Assembly: GCF_900112255.1 (NCBI RefSeq)
Contig: NZ_FOLE01000001.1
Location: forward strand, 806,001-870,000
Origin: Flexibacter flexilis DSM 6793
GTDB lineage: Bacteria > Bacteroidota > Bacteroidia > Cytophagales > Flexibacteraceae
Length of the DNA stretch: 64,000 nt
Direction: 5' to 3'
This document shows positions 41,559 through 50,697 of this stretch, one piece after another. The notes beneath the pieces were generated by a model that saw only the letters and a program-made list of their open reading frames with translations, had not been told where the DNA came from and ran no database searches. Numbering within the stretch: the first letter of the stretch is position 1; every line of letters begins with the position of its first letter. Made by a program: the position numbers and the translations under genes.

Positions 41559-42227
41559 CTAAAAATTCGTAAGGCAAAAACTCATGATGTTCGCACCCAT
41601 GCGCAGGGCTTGTTGGCGCACGCTTTCGGGGTCATTATAAATGATTTGGTCTTCCCAGCCGTTGCCCAAATCGCATTCGTAAGTATAAAAACAAACCAAA
41701 CGGCCTTCGTAGAGCAGCCCAAAGCCTTGCGGCGGTTTGTTGTCGTGCTCGTGTACTTTGGGTAGCCCTTTCGGGAATTTGTATTTTTGTTGATAAATCG
41801 GGTGCGAAAACGGCAATTCCACAAAGCTAAGTTCAGGAAATACCTTTTTCATTTCTGTTCGCACAAACTTATCCAAACCATAGTTGTCGTCTATGTGCAA
41901 AAAGCCTCCGCCGATAAGGTACTGACGCAAATTTTGGGCTTCGGCTTCCGAAAAAACCACATTGCCGTGTCCCGTCATATACACATACGGATAGCCAAAA
42001 AGTTCAAGACTTCCCACTTCTACCACCTCCTCGCGCGGGGCGATGTTGGTGCGCAAATTGTCGTTACAGAAACCAATCAGGTTGGGCAAAGCCGTTTTGT
42101 TGGCGTACCAGTCGCCGCCGCCATTGTATTTGAGTTTGGCCACCCGAAACGCATAATTTTGCTGCCCGTTGGCCGACAAAACCACAAGCATTAACCCAAC
42201 AAAAATTCCTAAAAAGCCTTTACGCAT
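41559..42227 (-). CDS. DUF4159 domain protein, secreted (222 aa)
   Basis: I chose ATG 42227, giving a signal peptide (MRKGFLGIFVGLMLVVLSAN). The open frame to 42302 overlaps the terminator of asd. The body has the DUF4159 blocks FRVAKLKYNGGGDWYANKT, YPYVYMTGHGNVVFSEAEAQ and GGGFLHIDDNYGLDKF. This is a glutamine-amidotransferase-like Rossmann fold often found with MoxR/DUF58 gene groups. No such partner is adjacent. Probably periplasmic, function unknown. Confidence 0.87.
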   Translation of the reverse strand: MRKGFLGIFVGLMLVVLSANGQQNYAFRVAKLKYNGGGDWYANKTALPNLIGFCNDNLRTNIAPREEVVEVGSLELFGYPYVYMTGHGNVVFSEAEAQNLRQYLIGGGFLHIDDNYGLDKFVRTEMKKVFPELSFVELPFSHPIYQQKYKFPKGLPKVHEHDNKPPQGFGLLYEGRLVCFYTYECDLGNGWEDQIIYNDPESVRQQALRMGANIMSFCLTNF

Positions 42228-42266
42228 GGTATAAAAATGGGGTTTTAAAAAGTTAAAAAAAAGAAA

Positions 42267-42298
42267 CCAAGCCTTTGTTATGAAAGACAAAGACTTGG
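42267..42298 (-). terminator. Intrinsic terminator of asd
   Basis: CCAAGTCTTTGT and ACAAAGGCTTGG pair (one mismatch) on the minus strand, followed by a T-rich run, 11 bases after the asd stop. Confidence 0.8.
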
Positions 42299-42309
42299 CC
42301 ATGAGGCGA

Positions 42310-43299
42310 TTAAACCAAATTGTTTTTCAATAAATATTCCGCAATTTGTACGGCATTGGTGGCAGCACCTTTGCGCAAGTTGTCGGCAACAATCCACATA
42401 TTCAGCGTGTTGGGCTGCGTGTCGTCGCGGCGCAAACGGCCTACAAACACTTCGTTGCGGCCTTTGCTGAAAAGTGGCATAGGGTAAACGTTATTTTTTA
42501 CGTCGTCTTGCAACACCACGCCTTCGGTAGTGCTTAGCAGTTGGCGCACTTCGTCCAAATCATAATCGCGCTCAAATTCCACGTTTACCGCCTCCGAGTG
42601 GCCGCCAATAACTGGCACGCGCACGGTGGTGGCCGTTACTTTGATGTTGTCGTCGCCCATGATTTTTTTGGTTTCGTTTACCATTTTCATTTCTTCTTTG
42701 GTATAACCATTGTCCAAAAATGAATCAATGTGTGGGATAAGATTCAGGTCGATTGGGTGCGGATAAGCCTTTTCGCCTTCCGTGCCTGCGCGTTCGTTGT
42801 TGAGTTGGTCAACGGCTTTTTTGCCTGTTCCCGTTACGGATTGGTAAGTAGAAACTACGATGCGTTTGATGCCGTATTTTTTATATAAAGGATTGAGAGC
42901 CACTACCATTTGGATAGTAGAACAATTCGGATTGGCAATGATTTTGTCGGCTGCCGTGAGCGTGTGCGCGTTGATTTCGGGCACAATTAATTGGTGGTCT
43001 GGACTCATGCGCCAAGCCGACGAGTTGTCGATTACCGTAATGCCCGCTTTGGCAAATTCGGGAGCTAAAGCCAATGAAGTGCTACCGCCTGCCGAAAAAA
43101 TCGCAATGGCTGGACGTGCAGCAATGGCATCTTCCACACTTACTACGGTGAGTTCTTGGTCTTTGTAGCGCACCTTTTGCCCAACAGATTTGGCCGAAGC
43201 CACCGCGATAATTTCTGTTACAGGAAGTTGGCTTTCTGCCAACACTTTGAGCATTTCGCCACCAACTAAGCCAGTAGCTCCTACAATTGCAATTTTCAT
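42310..43299 (-). CDS. asd: Aspartate-semialdehyde dehydrogenase (329 aa)
   Basis: NADPH enzyme at the branch to lysine/DAP, threonine and methionine. The Rossmann motif GATGLVGGEMLKVL is at the N-terminus, the active Cys is in ANPNCSTIQMVVALNPL, and the catalytic His is in PVIGGHSEAVNVEFE. STYQSVTGTGKKAVDQL is the conserved mid-segment. Full length. A -7 box TACTTTTG lies upstream at 43341-43348 on the minus strand. Confidence 0.96.
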   Translation of the reverse strand: MKIAIVGATGLVGGEMLKVLAESQLPVTEIIAVASAKSVGQKVRYKDQELTVVSVEDAIAARPAIAIFSAGGSTSLALAPEFAKAGITVIDNSSAWRMSPDHQLIVPEINAHTLTAADKIIANPNCSTIQMVVALNPLYKKYGIKRIVVSTYQSVTGTGKKAVDQLNNERAGTEGEKAYPHPIDLNLIPHIDSFLDNGYTKEEMKMVNETKKIMGDDNIKVTATTVRVPVIGGHSEAVNVEFERDYDLDEVRQLLSTTEGVVLQDDVKNNVYPMPLFSKGRNEVFVGRLRRDDTQPNTLNMWIVADNLRKGAATNAVQIAEYLLKNNLV

Positions 43300-43519
43300 A
43301 AAAGAGAAAAGGTTGTTTACAAATATTTGTTACAGTGCCGCAAAAGTACGAAGTTGTTTAATATTTGGGAAATATAAAATCATTTCATAAGTGTATGATC
43401 TACTAGCTAGTCAAAAAACACAAAGGCACGTTGCTCAAAGAAACAGGATCTTGGGTGAAAGAGAAAATCGCCTTAGAACAAAAGCACTAAACAAACCCTA
43501 AATTTACTACAATATTCCA

Positions 43520-44056
43520 ATGATCGTAAACCAAAACACCGTGCTGGAACTCATTGCGCAGGTGCATGCACCCGCCATTTTTGACATCGTACAGCACAAC
43601 CGCGAGCATTTGCGGCAATGGCTCGGCTGGGTGGACAGGGCGCAAGACGTACAGTTTATCGAAAATTTTGTGGCTGGCGCACAACATCGGCACGCACAAG
43701 GCACGGAATATTCCTTTGTGATGATAACCGACGGGCGCGTAGTGGGCAGAATCGGGCTGTATAAACTTGATGCGGCCAATCAGTCCGCCGAAATTGGCTA
43801 CTGGATTGCCGCCGACCAACAAGGGCGCGGCCTTGTGTTGCAATCGTGCCAAAGACTGCTACAATTTTGTTTTGAGGAATTGGGCTTGCATCGGCTCGAA
43901 ATTCGTTGCGGCACTGGCAACCTGCGAAGCCAACGCATTCCGCAACTACTTGGTTTTGAAAAAGAAGGAACGCTTCGCCAAGCCGAATATTTGCATGGGG
44001 CGTTTATTGATTTAGATGTTTTTGGTTTGTTGCGTCAAGATTATTTGAAAGCATAA
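43520..44056 (+). CDS. GNAT N-acetyltransferase, RimJ/RimL type (178 aa)
   Basis: The acetyl-CoA motif appears as GYWIAADQQGRGLVLQSCQR (Q/R-x-x-G-x-G/A pattern). The C-terminal RimL-like end is HRLEIRCGTGNLRSQRIPQL and LGFEKEGTLRQAEYLHGAFI. The family transfers acetyl to protein N-termini or small amines; the target is unknown. Length is normal. The terminator after it is shared with the convergent TPR gene. Confidence 0.9.
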   Translation: MIVNQNTVLELIAQVHAPAIFDIVQHNREHLRQWLGWVDRAQDVQFIENFVAGAQHRHAQGTEYSFVMITDGRVVGRIGLYKLDAANQSAEIGYWIAADQQGRGLVLQSCQRLLQFCFEELGLHRLEIRCGTGNLRSQRIPQLLGFEKEGTLRQAEYLHGAFIDLDVFGLLRQDYLKA

Positions 44057-44065
44057 TACAACAAC

Positions 44066-44107
44066 AAAAATCCCCGTAACGCATCGGTTCGCTTTACGGG
44101 GATTTTA
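44066..44107. terminator. Bidirectional intrinsic terminator
   Basis: AAAAATCCCCGTAA and TTTACGGGGATTTT pair almost perfectly around a 14-base loop between convergent genes. Confidence 0.85.
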
Positions 44108-44125
44108 TTTTTTATTGATCAAAAA

Positions 44126-45550
44126 TTATTTGTCGCCTTTCAGGTCGCTGTATTGGGCAATGATTTTGTGTAAGGCTTTTTGCGCCTCCAAATTGTCTAT
44201 GATTTCAAACAAAACGGCGTGGCCTTCATAGTCCATCATCAAAGCGCGTTCGAGTATGCTCAAGGCCTCTTTGAATTTGCCCAAGCCCAACATATAGGCC
44301 ACCGCATGATAATACAAAACCGTTTCTTCGGGGTTCTGCTCAATGCCGTCGCCGATTACTTCAACCGCCTTCGAGAAGTCACCTTGTTGGTAGTAAATCA
44401 GCGACCAATCTATCCAACATTTTACGTTGTCGGGCTCGAGCGTACAAGCTTCCTCGTAGGCTTTAATACTGGAAACCACATTGTCTATTTTGTATTCGGC
44501 TTCGGCAAGTTTTTGCCAATAAATCGCATATTCAGGGATAAGCTCAACCGCTTTGCTAAAAAAATGAATCGCTTCATAGTTTTTGTCTTGGCGCAACATA
44601 CATTCTCCCATTCCAAACCAAGCCTCCGCATAGTCGTTGTCTATTTTGAGGGCTTCGCGGAAATAGTGCATCGCGTCGGTGTAGTTCTCCAAATGCTCGC
44701 AAGCCAAGCCCATAAACACGAGTGTTTCAGGATTTTCTTGTCCGCGTTTTTTCTCGATTTGTTGCGCGTATTCGTAAGAGCTAAATGCCTTTTGGAAACG
44801 TAACATACTCATATACACATTACCCATATTGAAATAGGCTTCTACAAATTCGTCTTGGATAGCTATGGCAAACTCATAAGCGTCCAGTGCCTCTTCGTAG
44901 CGTTCGAGCTTGCTATAAATGATTCCCAAATTGTACCAAGCCTGAAACGCATAAGGTTCGTGATCCAAATAGGCTTTGTACACGTCGATACATTGCTCAT
45001 TTTGATCCGTCAGGTCAAGGCAAAAACCAAGCTCCAACAGCGCATCTTCGTGCTTCGGGTTGAGCTTGATGGTTTGCTGATAGGCTTCTATGGCTTTATC
45101 AAACCTGTTCCATTGCTGGTAGGTTACACCCAAAATGAAATACAATTCATCTTTTTCTTCGATGGTTTCCAGTGCGGTCTGGATATAATCTACGGCCTCT
45201 TTGTAATGATTGTTTTGCGCCATCAGCGAACTTTTAACCATCACCACGTCCACGTCGTTGGGCAAAAGTAATTCTGCCGACTCAATGGTCGCCATTGCGC
45301 GTTCTATTTCGCCCGTATTGGCCAAAATATGCGCATAATCTATCATTAAATCCGTAGAATAAGGATAGGACTCAATGGCCAATTCGCAGGCTTGGCGAGC
45401 CGTCCCAAAATTTCCGTTTCTAAGATAATATTGTATGATATACTCGTAACTGTCCAAATCAAAGAAAGCAGTATTGCCATTTTGAAGCATTGCTTCGAAG
45501 CGGCTCACCCATTCTGCGCCTTCTTCTCTGTCTTTGAAGTTTTTAGCCAT
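44126..45550 (-). CDS. Tetratricopeptide repeat protein (474 aa)
   Basis: About eleven TPR units from residue 35 to the end, for example YFILGVTYQQWNRFDKAIEA and AWYNLGIIYSKLERYEEALD, with the usual W/L/G/Y/A/P pattern. No signal peptide or membrane segment, so cytoplasmic. TPR arrays bind protein partners; none can be named. No enzyme domain is attached. Confidence 0.9.
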   Translation of the reverse strand: MAKNFKDREEGAEWVSRFEAMLQNGNTAFFDLDSYEYIIQYYLRNGNFGTARQACELAIESYPYSTDLMIDYAHILANTGEIERAMATIESAELLLPNDVDVVMVKSSLMAQNNHYKEAVDYIQTALETIEEKDELYFILGVTYQQWNRFDKAIEAYQQTIKLNPKHEDALLELGFCLDLTDQNEQCIDVYKAYLDHEPYAFQAWYNLGIIYSKLERYEEALDAYEFAIAIQDEFVEAYFNMGNVYMSMLRFQKAFSSYEYAQQIEKKRGQENPETLVFMGLACEHLENYTDAMHYFREALKIDNDYAEAWFGMGECMLRQDKNYEAIHFFSKAVELIPEYAIYWQKLAEAEYKIDNVVSSIKAYEEACTLEPDNVKCWIDWSLIYYQQGDFSKAVEVIGDGIEQNPEETVLYYHAVAYMLGLGKFKEALSILERALMMDYEGHAVLFEIIDNLEAQKALHKIIAQYSDLKGDK

Positions 45551-45855
45551 CTGATTTTTTGTTAATGTGGGCTATGAGGTATGTAAAAGGAGCTTTTCGC
45601 TGTCAAAAACGATACCTATTTCGCACAATATAGCAACAAGAATGCAGAATAACAAATTCCATTGACCAATAAAACAGCCATCGCGCAAGTACGAAAATCC
45701 GCGAATTTGGCCAAAACACTGCCTTTCAACTATCAAAAAATATAGCAATAACTTCTTTGGATACAATACATTCCCAAAAAGCTATTGCTATAAGATAAAT
45801 ACTAAAAGTTAGAAACAATGCAATTCTACTTACTTTCCTGTTTCGCAAAAGTGAC
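45551..45855. other. Intergenic region, no feature seen
   Basis: 305 AT-rich bases between two minus-strand genes. It must hold the promoter of the TPR gene, but no exact TTTG/TANNTTTG pair is apparent, and neither a repeat nor an RNA structure is visible. Confidence 0.4.
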
Positions 45856-46665
45856 TTATTTTTTCTTTCGCTGTATCCCGATAATATTGGGCAACTCCCA
45901 AAATCTTTTATTCTTATCGTCTTCATTAAAACCCGTTTCGTAACTGCCCATCAACGCACGTTGGGCAAGCCCATGATTAAGCCAAAAAGAAGCCTCTGGG
46001 CCGCCTTCCAAATACATGATTTTGTCTATATCCAAATCCGTTTGGAGCAAAATATTAGCAAAATCGTGCACCGAATACGGAAAACGTGTAAATATCCACA
46101 GCGCATTGCCCGCTTTGTCTGTTCCCCACAAAACCATACTCCATTTTTTAGCTTGCTGTTTCCAAACATTTTTGCCGCCAGTTACCACGCGCAGCCCCTG
46201 CGAAAAGCTATGATATTTGGTTTTGAGCAAGTCCCAATTTTGGGCAGAAAGGTCTATGAGTTGCATCGGCGGAACAGAATTATCTTTCGGATTAAAGGCC
46301 AACATCAGTTTGTAATCTTTGCGCAAACGCGCATTATTGATATGATTGTAATTGGCTGTATAGCCTGTTGCTGTCAGAAATACGCCATCAAGTTCGAACA
46401 TTCCCGCGTTCACGGCAGCCAATAATCCTGCTTTTTTCGCAAAAACATCCATCGGCAAGCGTTCGGGGACTTTCTTCGCCGACGCATTTTTCATCACAAA
46501 ATCAAAATCATTGGGGTTAATGCGCAAAACCGTAATCTCTGGATTAGTCGCAACAGGGCTTTTAATCGTAATGAGTTCTAATCCTGTTTCCAATTCCTGA
46601 ACTTGGCTTTGGGCTTGCGCACCCAACCACACCAACAATCCCAAAAGCGTATATACTATCTTCAT
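45856..46665 (-). CDS. Phosphodiester glycosidase family protein (269 aa)
   Basis: A signal peptide (MKIVYTLLGLLVWLGAQAQS) is followed by the NAGPA domain. The typical blocks are LLAAVNAGMFELDGVFLTAT, FSQGLRVVTGGKN, WSMVLWGTDKAGNALWIFTR and the late IMYLEGGPEASFWLN (catalytic-region Gly-Gly-xx). Members remove GlcNAc from phosphodiesters or act on exopolysaccharide. Periplasmic or secreted. Length is normal for the domain alone. Confidence 0.85.
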   Translation of the reverse strand: MKIVYTLLGLLVWLGAQAQSQVQELETGLELITIKSPVATNPEITVLRINPNDFDFVMKNASAKKVPERLPMDVFAKKAGLLAAVNAGMFELDGVFLTATGYTANYNHINNARLRKDYKLMLAFNPKDNSVPPMQLIDLSAQNWDLLKTKYHSFSQGLRVVTGGKNVWKQQAKKWSMVLWGTDKAGNALWIFTRFPYSVHDFANILLQTDLDIDKIMYLEGGPEASFWLNHGLAQRALMGSYETGFNEDDKNKRFWELPNIIGIQRKKK

Positions 46666-46700
46666 CTTCCACTATATTTAATTCAATAATTTACAAAAAC

Positions 46701-46744
46701 AAGAACAGTTACACCATAAACAAATCCATAGTGTAACTGTTCTT
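46701..46744 (-). terminator. Intrinsic terminator of the first T9SS gene
   Basis: AAGAACAGTTACAC and GTGTAACTGTTCTT form a 14-bp perfect stem with a 16-base loop, followed by a T-rich run on the minus strand, 33 bases after the stop codon. Confidence 0.88.
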
Positions 46745-46776
46745 ATTGTCTTTATTAAAAAATATGTTGTGGTCAA

Positions 46777-48294
46777 TTAAAGTTTAACCACCTTACCCGT
46801 CTGGAGCTTCTGGCCGTCGGTTTGCAGACGATAGAAATACATTCCTTGCGGCAAAGCCTGCAAATCGAGTGTGCTTTGTTGCGCCGAAACGCTTTGATTC
46901 AGTACCCTGCGGCCTTGCGCGTCGTACAAACTGATTTGTCCTTCAGTGGCATTACCCGAAAGCTGAACATTCAGGACGTTAGTCGCGGGATTCGGGAACA
47001 AACTCGCCTGCAAAGTGCTGGCCGTTTTGGTGGATGTAACAATGCTAGGCGGTGTATAGAAATAATTCACGGGCAACGAAATGCTCCATGTAGATGTAGT
47101 CTCATTAAATTGATGATACAAACGAGCCGTTACAATATTGAGAGATTCAAAGCCATAAAGAAAATAAGGAGGTAGCGACGTGCTTGCAGTTAAAGTATTC
47201 GTATCGTACACATATTGGCGTTTGCTCATGCAGACCCAAGGAGAAGTAGTTGTTGGTGCATACGAATACGCATCTAACAACACATTCCCATTTATATCTA
47301 CGTCGTAATTCCTTTTATCGTAATTATACCATGAATTTATATTTTTGTTATATTTCTGCATTATTTCGACAGTTTTATAACCTAAATTATTGTACTCATA
47401 AGTCCATTTTAATTCAGGAACCCAATTAGACACTGAACCTGGTACTCCAACATATCTAATACATTCTGTTTGTAGCCCTGCCACATTATAACTGTATGTA
47501 TTTTTATAATGGCCAGTATAGCTAGACAAAGTCGGACTACTACTCCACAAATCAACCACTTCTATAAGCTGGTTTTGAGCATTGTATTGATAAGTTGTCT
47601 TAACAGAATTAGTATAACTGCTATAATAGACATACAAAAGCGAATTAGTTAATTTATTATTATTGTATGTATAACTATAGATAAATTGTGTATCCCAATT
47701 ATTACCATAATAGTTCCAACGTATTTCTTTAAACGTTGCAAGATTGCCAAGGCTATCATAAGTGTACAGATAACCATATTGTTCTTTCCACGCATTATCA
47801 CTGTAATAGTAGGTAATAGCAGAGGTTACTTTTCCTATTTGATTGTAAGTACGTGCAAAATTGGTAGTATTAACAAGTGAATTAGTGGCCGTATCCCACA
47901 CTTGAGTAATCCAACCTGTATTATTTCCAACACTATCATAACTATAAATATTTTTTTCCTGCACATGATATTGCGGTATTCCTCCAGCAACGGCAGTTTG
48001 CGTCATTCTATCCTCCTCAATGGCCTGATTATTCGCATTGTATTTGTACAGATACTTTTCCGAAATAACGCTTGGCACTATACTATCCAAACGAAGGGCA
48101 TTGGTGGTTAGAGCTATTTTTGCTCCTGCATGGTTAGTTGCATTGATATTATTTACAAAATCAAACACTTCAAGACTTGTGGCCGAATCTGGTAAGATTT
48201 CTTTGAACTTGAGCCTAGCCGAATTAGCTTGCCCTAAAGCATAAGTTGCAGCCAGCAAACAAAGCATGGCTGTGGAGTAGATGTATTTTGTCAT
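46777..48294 (-). CDS. T9SS-sorted surface protein with YN/W repeats (505 aa)
   Basis: A signal peptide (residues 1-21, ending ALGQ) precedes repeats of about 40 residues (NIYSYDSVGNNTGWITQVWD, YLYTYDSLGNLATFKEIRWN). They carry YxYDxxGN motifs, reminiscent of YD/RHS-type repeats. The last 85 residues are a type A sorting domain (SLFPNPATNVLNVQLSGNAT, GMYFYRLQTDGQKLQTGKVV). Exported and probably attached to the cell surface. AT-rich repeat part, GC-richer sorting domain. Its sorting domain is almost identical to that of the next gene. Confidence 0.88.
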   Translation of the reverse strand: MTKYIYSTAMLCLLAATYALGQANSARLKFKEILPDSATSLEVFDFVNNINATNHAGAKIALTTNALRLDSIVPSVISEKYLYKYNANNQAIEEDRMTQTAVAGGIPQYHVQEKNIYSYDSVGNNTGWITQVWDTATNSLVNTTNFARTYNQIGKVTSAITYYYSDNAWKEQYGYLYTYDSLGNLATFKEIRWNYYGNNWDTQFIYSYTYNNNKLTNSLLYVYYSSYTNSVKTTYQYNAQNQLIEVVDLWSSSPTLSSYTGHYKNTYSYNVAGLQTECIRYVGVPGSVSNWVPELKWTYEYNNLGYKTVEIMQKYNKNINSWYNYDKRNYDVDINGNVLLDAYSYAPTTTSPWVCMSKRQYVYDTNTLTASTSLPPYFLYGFESLNIVTARLYHQFNETTSTWSISLPVNYFYTPPSIVTSTKTASTLQASLFPNPATNVLNVQLSGNATEGQISLYDAQGRRVLNQSVSAQQSTLDLQALPQGMYFYRLQTDGQKLQTGKVVKL

Positions 48295-48329
48295 TTTGTC
48301 AAGGTTAAAAATTAATAATGAGTAAATAT

Positions 48330-48377
48330 AAAAAAGAAAACACTTGTAGTCAATAGATTACAAGTGTTTTCTTTTTT
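48330..48377 (-). terminator. Intrinsic terminator of the second T9SS gene
   Basis: AAAAAAGAAAACACTTGTA pairs perfectly with its complement around a 10-base loop, with T-runs, 16 bases after the stop codon at 48394. Confidence 0.9.
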
Positions 48378-48393
48378 ATATAAATAATATTTT

Positions 48394-49716
48394 TTAAAGT
48401 TTAGTCACCTTACCTGTTTGGAGCTTCTGGCCGTCGGTTTGCAGACGATAGAAATACATTCCTTGCGGCAAAGCCTGCAAATCGAGTGTGCTTTGTTGCG
48501 CCGAAACGCTTTGATTCAGTACCCTGCGGCCTTGCGCATCGTACAAGCTGATTTGCCCTTCGGTGGCGTTGCCTGACAATTGTACGTTTAGGACATTAGT
48601 CGCGGGATTCGGGTACAAACTCGCCTGTGAAGTGCTGGCCGTTTTGGTGGATGTAATTTCTATGGGCGAATAATAGTAGTCGTATAAATTATTAAATTTC
48701 CATGTATTAGAAGCAGCCACAAACCTATAAACGTCCAGATGAACAAAGGCATTGGTGAAGAACTGCGCAAAGCCAATCGGCCATGGATCAGATTCTTGTA
48801 ACACATTACTCATCAAATAATTAGGATTGAGCTGATAGTACTGTGTTATTGTTGGAGTCCATGTGTTGGAAATCGTGTCATAATCAAACATTTTGCGTAC
48901 ACTCATATTACCATTCCCATCATACGAATAAGTTTCTTTTGATGCCCACGCAACGCTACTATCCTCATAGAGCACCGTGCTTGACATCGAGTCAATTTTA
49001 TTGCCAGCATTAAAGTAGATTGAGTATTTAGCGGCCAAATAAAGCTGAGCGGAAGCATTAGGAGCATAGTATCCGTAATAATTAGGTTTGCCAGAAGCAT
49101 CATAATTAAATACTACCTTACTATTTATAGCCCAGTTGCTTGTATCTGAATTTTTATATTTCGAAATAAGCTCTATCATTTGATTGTTGGCATTATAAGT
49201 ATAATTTTCCTTGCTCATACTGCCATTTACGAATACCCCATTTTCCTCCAAAAGCAAATTATTGGCATCATAAGAATAATCTGTAGTCGCGTTTAGTGAC
49301 AGCACATCATAGTTAGGCGTATTCTTATATTTTCTTTTTTTTACCAATCGTCCGTTTGCATCGTATTCATATTCGTTTTTAGACTCCAACATACGCGGGT
49401 TTGCATTGAACCTATAAAACATACTATCCTTCACAATACGCCCTTCATTGTTGTATTCAAACATTTCATAGCGGTGCGTTATATCCGAATAAATAGAATC
49501 CATCCTCACAACACTATCTACCCGAATCATGGTCGTATTCGGCTGCATGGTGCGCATGGCATTGGGCAAAGAAGATTTAAAAAGAGAAGATAAATCTTTG
49601 GGCATCAAATATTTTTGGGTAAAAGAAGCACTTGATGCAGGGAAATGAGGCGGCAACATTTGCGCCTGCGCAGCGACCGTAAGCCAAGAGAATAGAACAA
49701 AAAATAATTTTTTCAT
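48394..49716 (-). CDS. T9SS-sorted surface protein with YDxxG repeats (440 aa)
   Basis: A signal peptide (MKKLFFVLFSWLTVAAQAQM) is followed by repeats such as YEYDANGRLVKKRKYKNTPN, YNANNQMIELISKYKNSDTS and YSYDGNGNMSVRKMFDYDTI. These are clear YD-type repeats. The C-terminal type A sorting domain is nearly the same as in the downstream neighbour. The two genes are tandem paralogues about 100 bases apart, each with its own terminator. Role unknown; surface display by the type IX system is likely. Confidence 0.88.
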   Translation of the reverse strand: MKKLFFVLFSWLTVAAQAQMLPPHFPASSASFTQKYLMPKDLSSLFKSSLPNAMRTMQPNTTMIRVDSVVRMDSIYSDITHRYEMFEYNNEGRIVKDSMFYRFNANPRMLESKNEYEYDANGRLVKKRKYKNTPNYDVLSLNATTDYSYDANNLLLEENGVFVNGSMSKENYTYNANNQMIELISKYKNSDTSNWAINSKVVFNYDASGKPNYYGYYAPNASAQLYLAAKYSIYFNAGNKIDSMSSTVLYEDSSVAWASKETYSYDGNGNMSVRKMFDYDTISNTWTPTITQYYQLNPNYLMSNVLQESDPWPIGFAQFFTNAFVHLDVYRFVAASNTWKFNNLYDYYYSPIEITSTKTASTSQASLYPNPATNVLNVQLSGNATEGQISLYDAQGRRVLNQSVSAQQSTLDLQALPQGMYFYRLQTDGQKLQTGKVTKL

Positions 49717-49773
49717 GGTTGTTTAAATAATTTGTTTTTTGATAAATAATTGAATTTGAAGAGAATAGTATAT

Positions 49774-50601
49774 TTAGTTGGGTTTAATTTCGAATTGGTC
49801 TGCGTCTAAGTGCGCGGGGAATTTTTCCCTAAAAGCCGTTAGCTTTTGCGCCTCCAACGTAAAAATTTCGGAGTGAACCTTGCCTTCTGGCAACCTATGC
49901 ACCGTGCCTTTGGGTTCTATCATGGCCGAATGTCCCGAATACCAAAGTTTGTTGGCATCTGTTCCCACGCGGTTCACGCCCAGCACATACGCGAGATTTT
50001 CGATGGCGCGTGCCTGCAAAAGTGCATCCCAAGCCACCACGCGCACATCTGGCCAATTGGCCACATAAATCAAACAATCGTACTCATTGTCCACATTTCT
50101 GCTCCAAACAGGAAAGCGCAAGTCGTAGCAGATAAGCGGCAAAAATCGCCAGCCTTTCCACGTCGGAATTATTTTTTGGCTGCCTGCCGTATAAACGCCG
50201 TCTTCGCCCGCCATGCGGAACAAATGGCGTTTGTCGTATTGCCAAAACTGGCCGTCGGGTTGCACCCACAAAAGGCGGTTATAAAACTGATTATTTTCTT
50301 TCACTACATAACTTCCCGTAATGACTGCGCCCGTGCGTTCGGCTTGCAACTTGAGCCACCGAAACGTATGCAAATTGGCAGGTTCAGCGCATTCGGCGGC
50401 CTGCATCGTAAAGCCTGTCGTAAACATTTCGGGCAATACGATCAGGTCTAAGGCTTGGCCTTGTAGTTGCGCGATTTCTTCTTCCAACGTTGCCAAATTG
50501 GCCGTTACGTCTTGCCAATGAATATCAGTTTGTATCAGAGCTACTTTAAATTCGGGTTTCATTTCTGTACGCATAAAAATTGATTTAGTTAGTTCGTTCA
50601 T
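49774..50601 (-). CDS. Nitrilase-family amidohydrolase, YafV/omega-amidase type (275 aa)
   Basis: The catalytic Glu-Lys-Cys triad is visible: Glu in LIVLPEMFTTGFTM, Lys in WQYDKRHLFRMAGED, Cys in FLPLICYDLRFPVWSRN. The DKRHLF and GVYTAG context fits omega-amidase/YafV, which hydrolyses alpha-keto acid amides such as ketoglutaramate. Three Mets near the start (50601, 50574, 50562) are possible; the last gives the most usual family N-terminus. Cytoplasmic. Confidence 0.9.
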   Translation of the reverse strand: MNELTKSIFMRTEMKPEFKVALIQTDIHWQDVTANLATLEEEIAQLQGQALDLIVLPEMFTTGFTMQAAECAEPANLHTFRWLKLQAERTGAVITGSYVVKENNQFYNRLLWVQPDGQFWQYDKRHLFRMAGEDGVYTAGSQKIIPTWKGWRFLPLICYDLRFPVWSRNVDNEYDCLIYVANWPDVRVVAWDALLQARAIENLAYVLGVNRVGTDANKLWYSGHSAMIEPKGTVHRLPEGKVHSEIFTLEAQKLTAFREKFPAHLDADQFEIKPN

Positions 50602-50628
50602 CGTTTACTTGGGCACAAAACAAAGAAA

Positions 50629-50664
50629 AAACGGCCAATGATTTGTAATAATCAATGGCCGTTT
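50629..50664 (-). terminator. Intrinsic terminator of ricT
   Basis: AACGGCCA(A)TGATT and AATCA(A)TGGCCGTT form a long stem. On the minus strand a run of T follows. It lies 34 bases after the ricT stop. Confidence 0.85.
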
Positions 50665-50697
50665 AACATTTTTTGACTTTTTTTAAGGAATTTTAAC

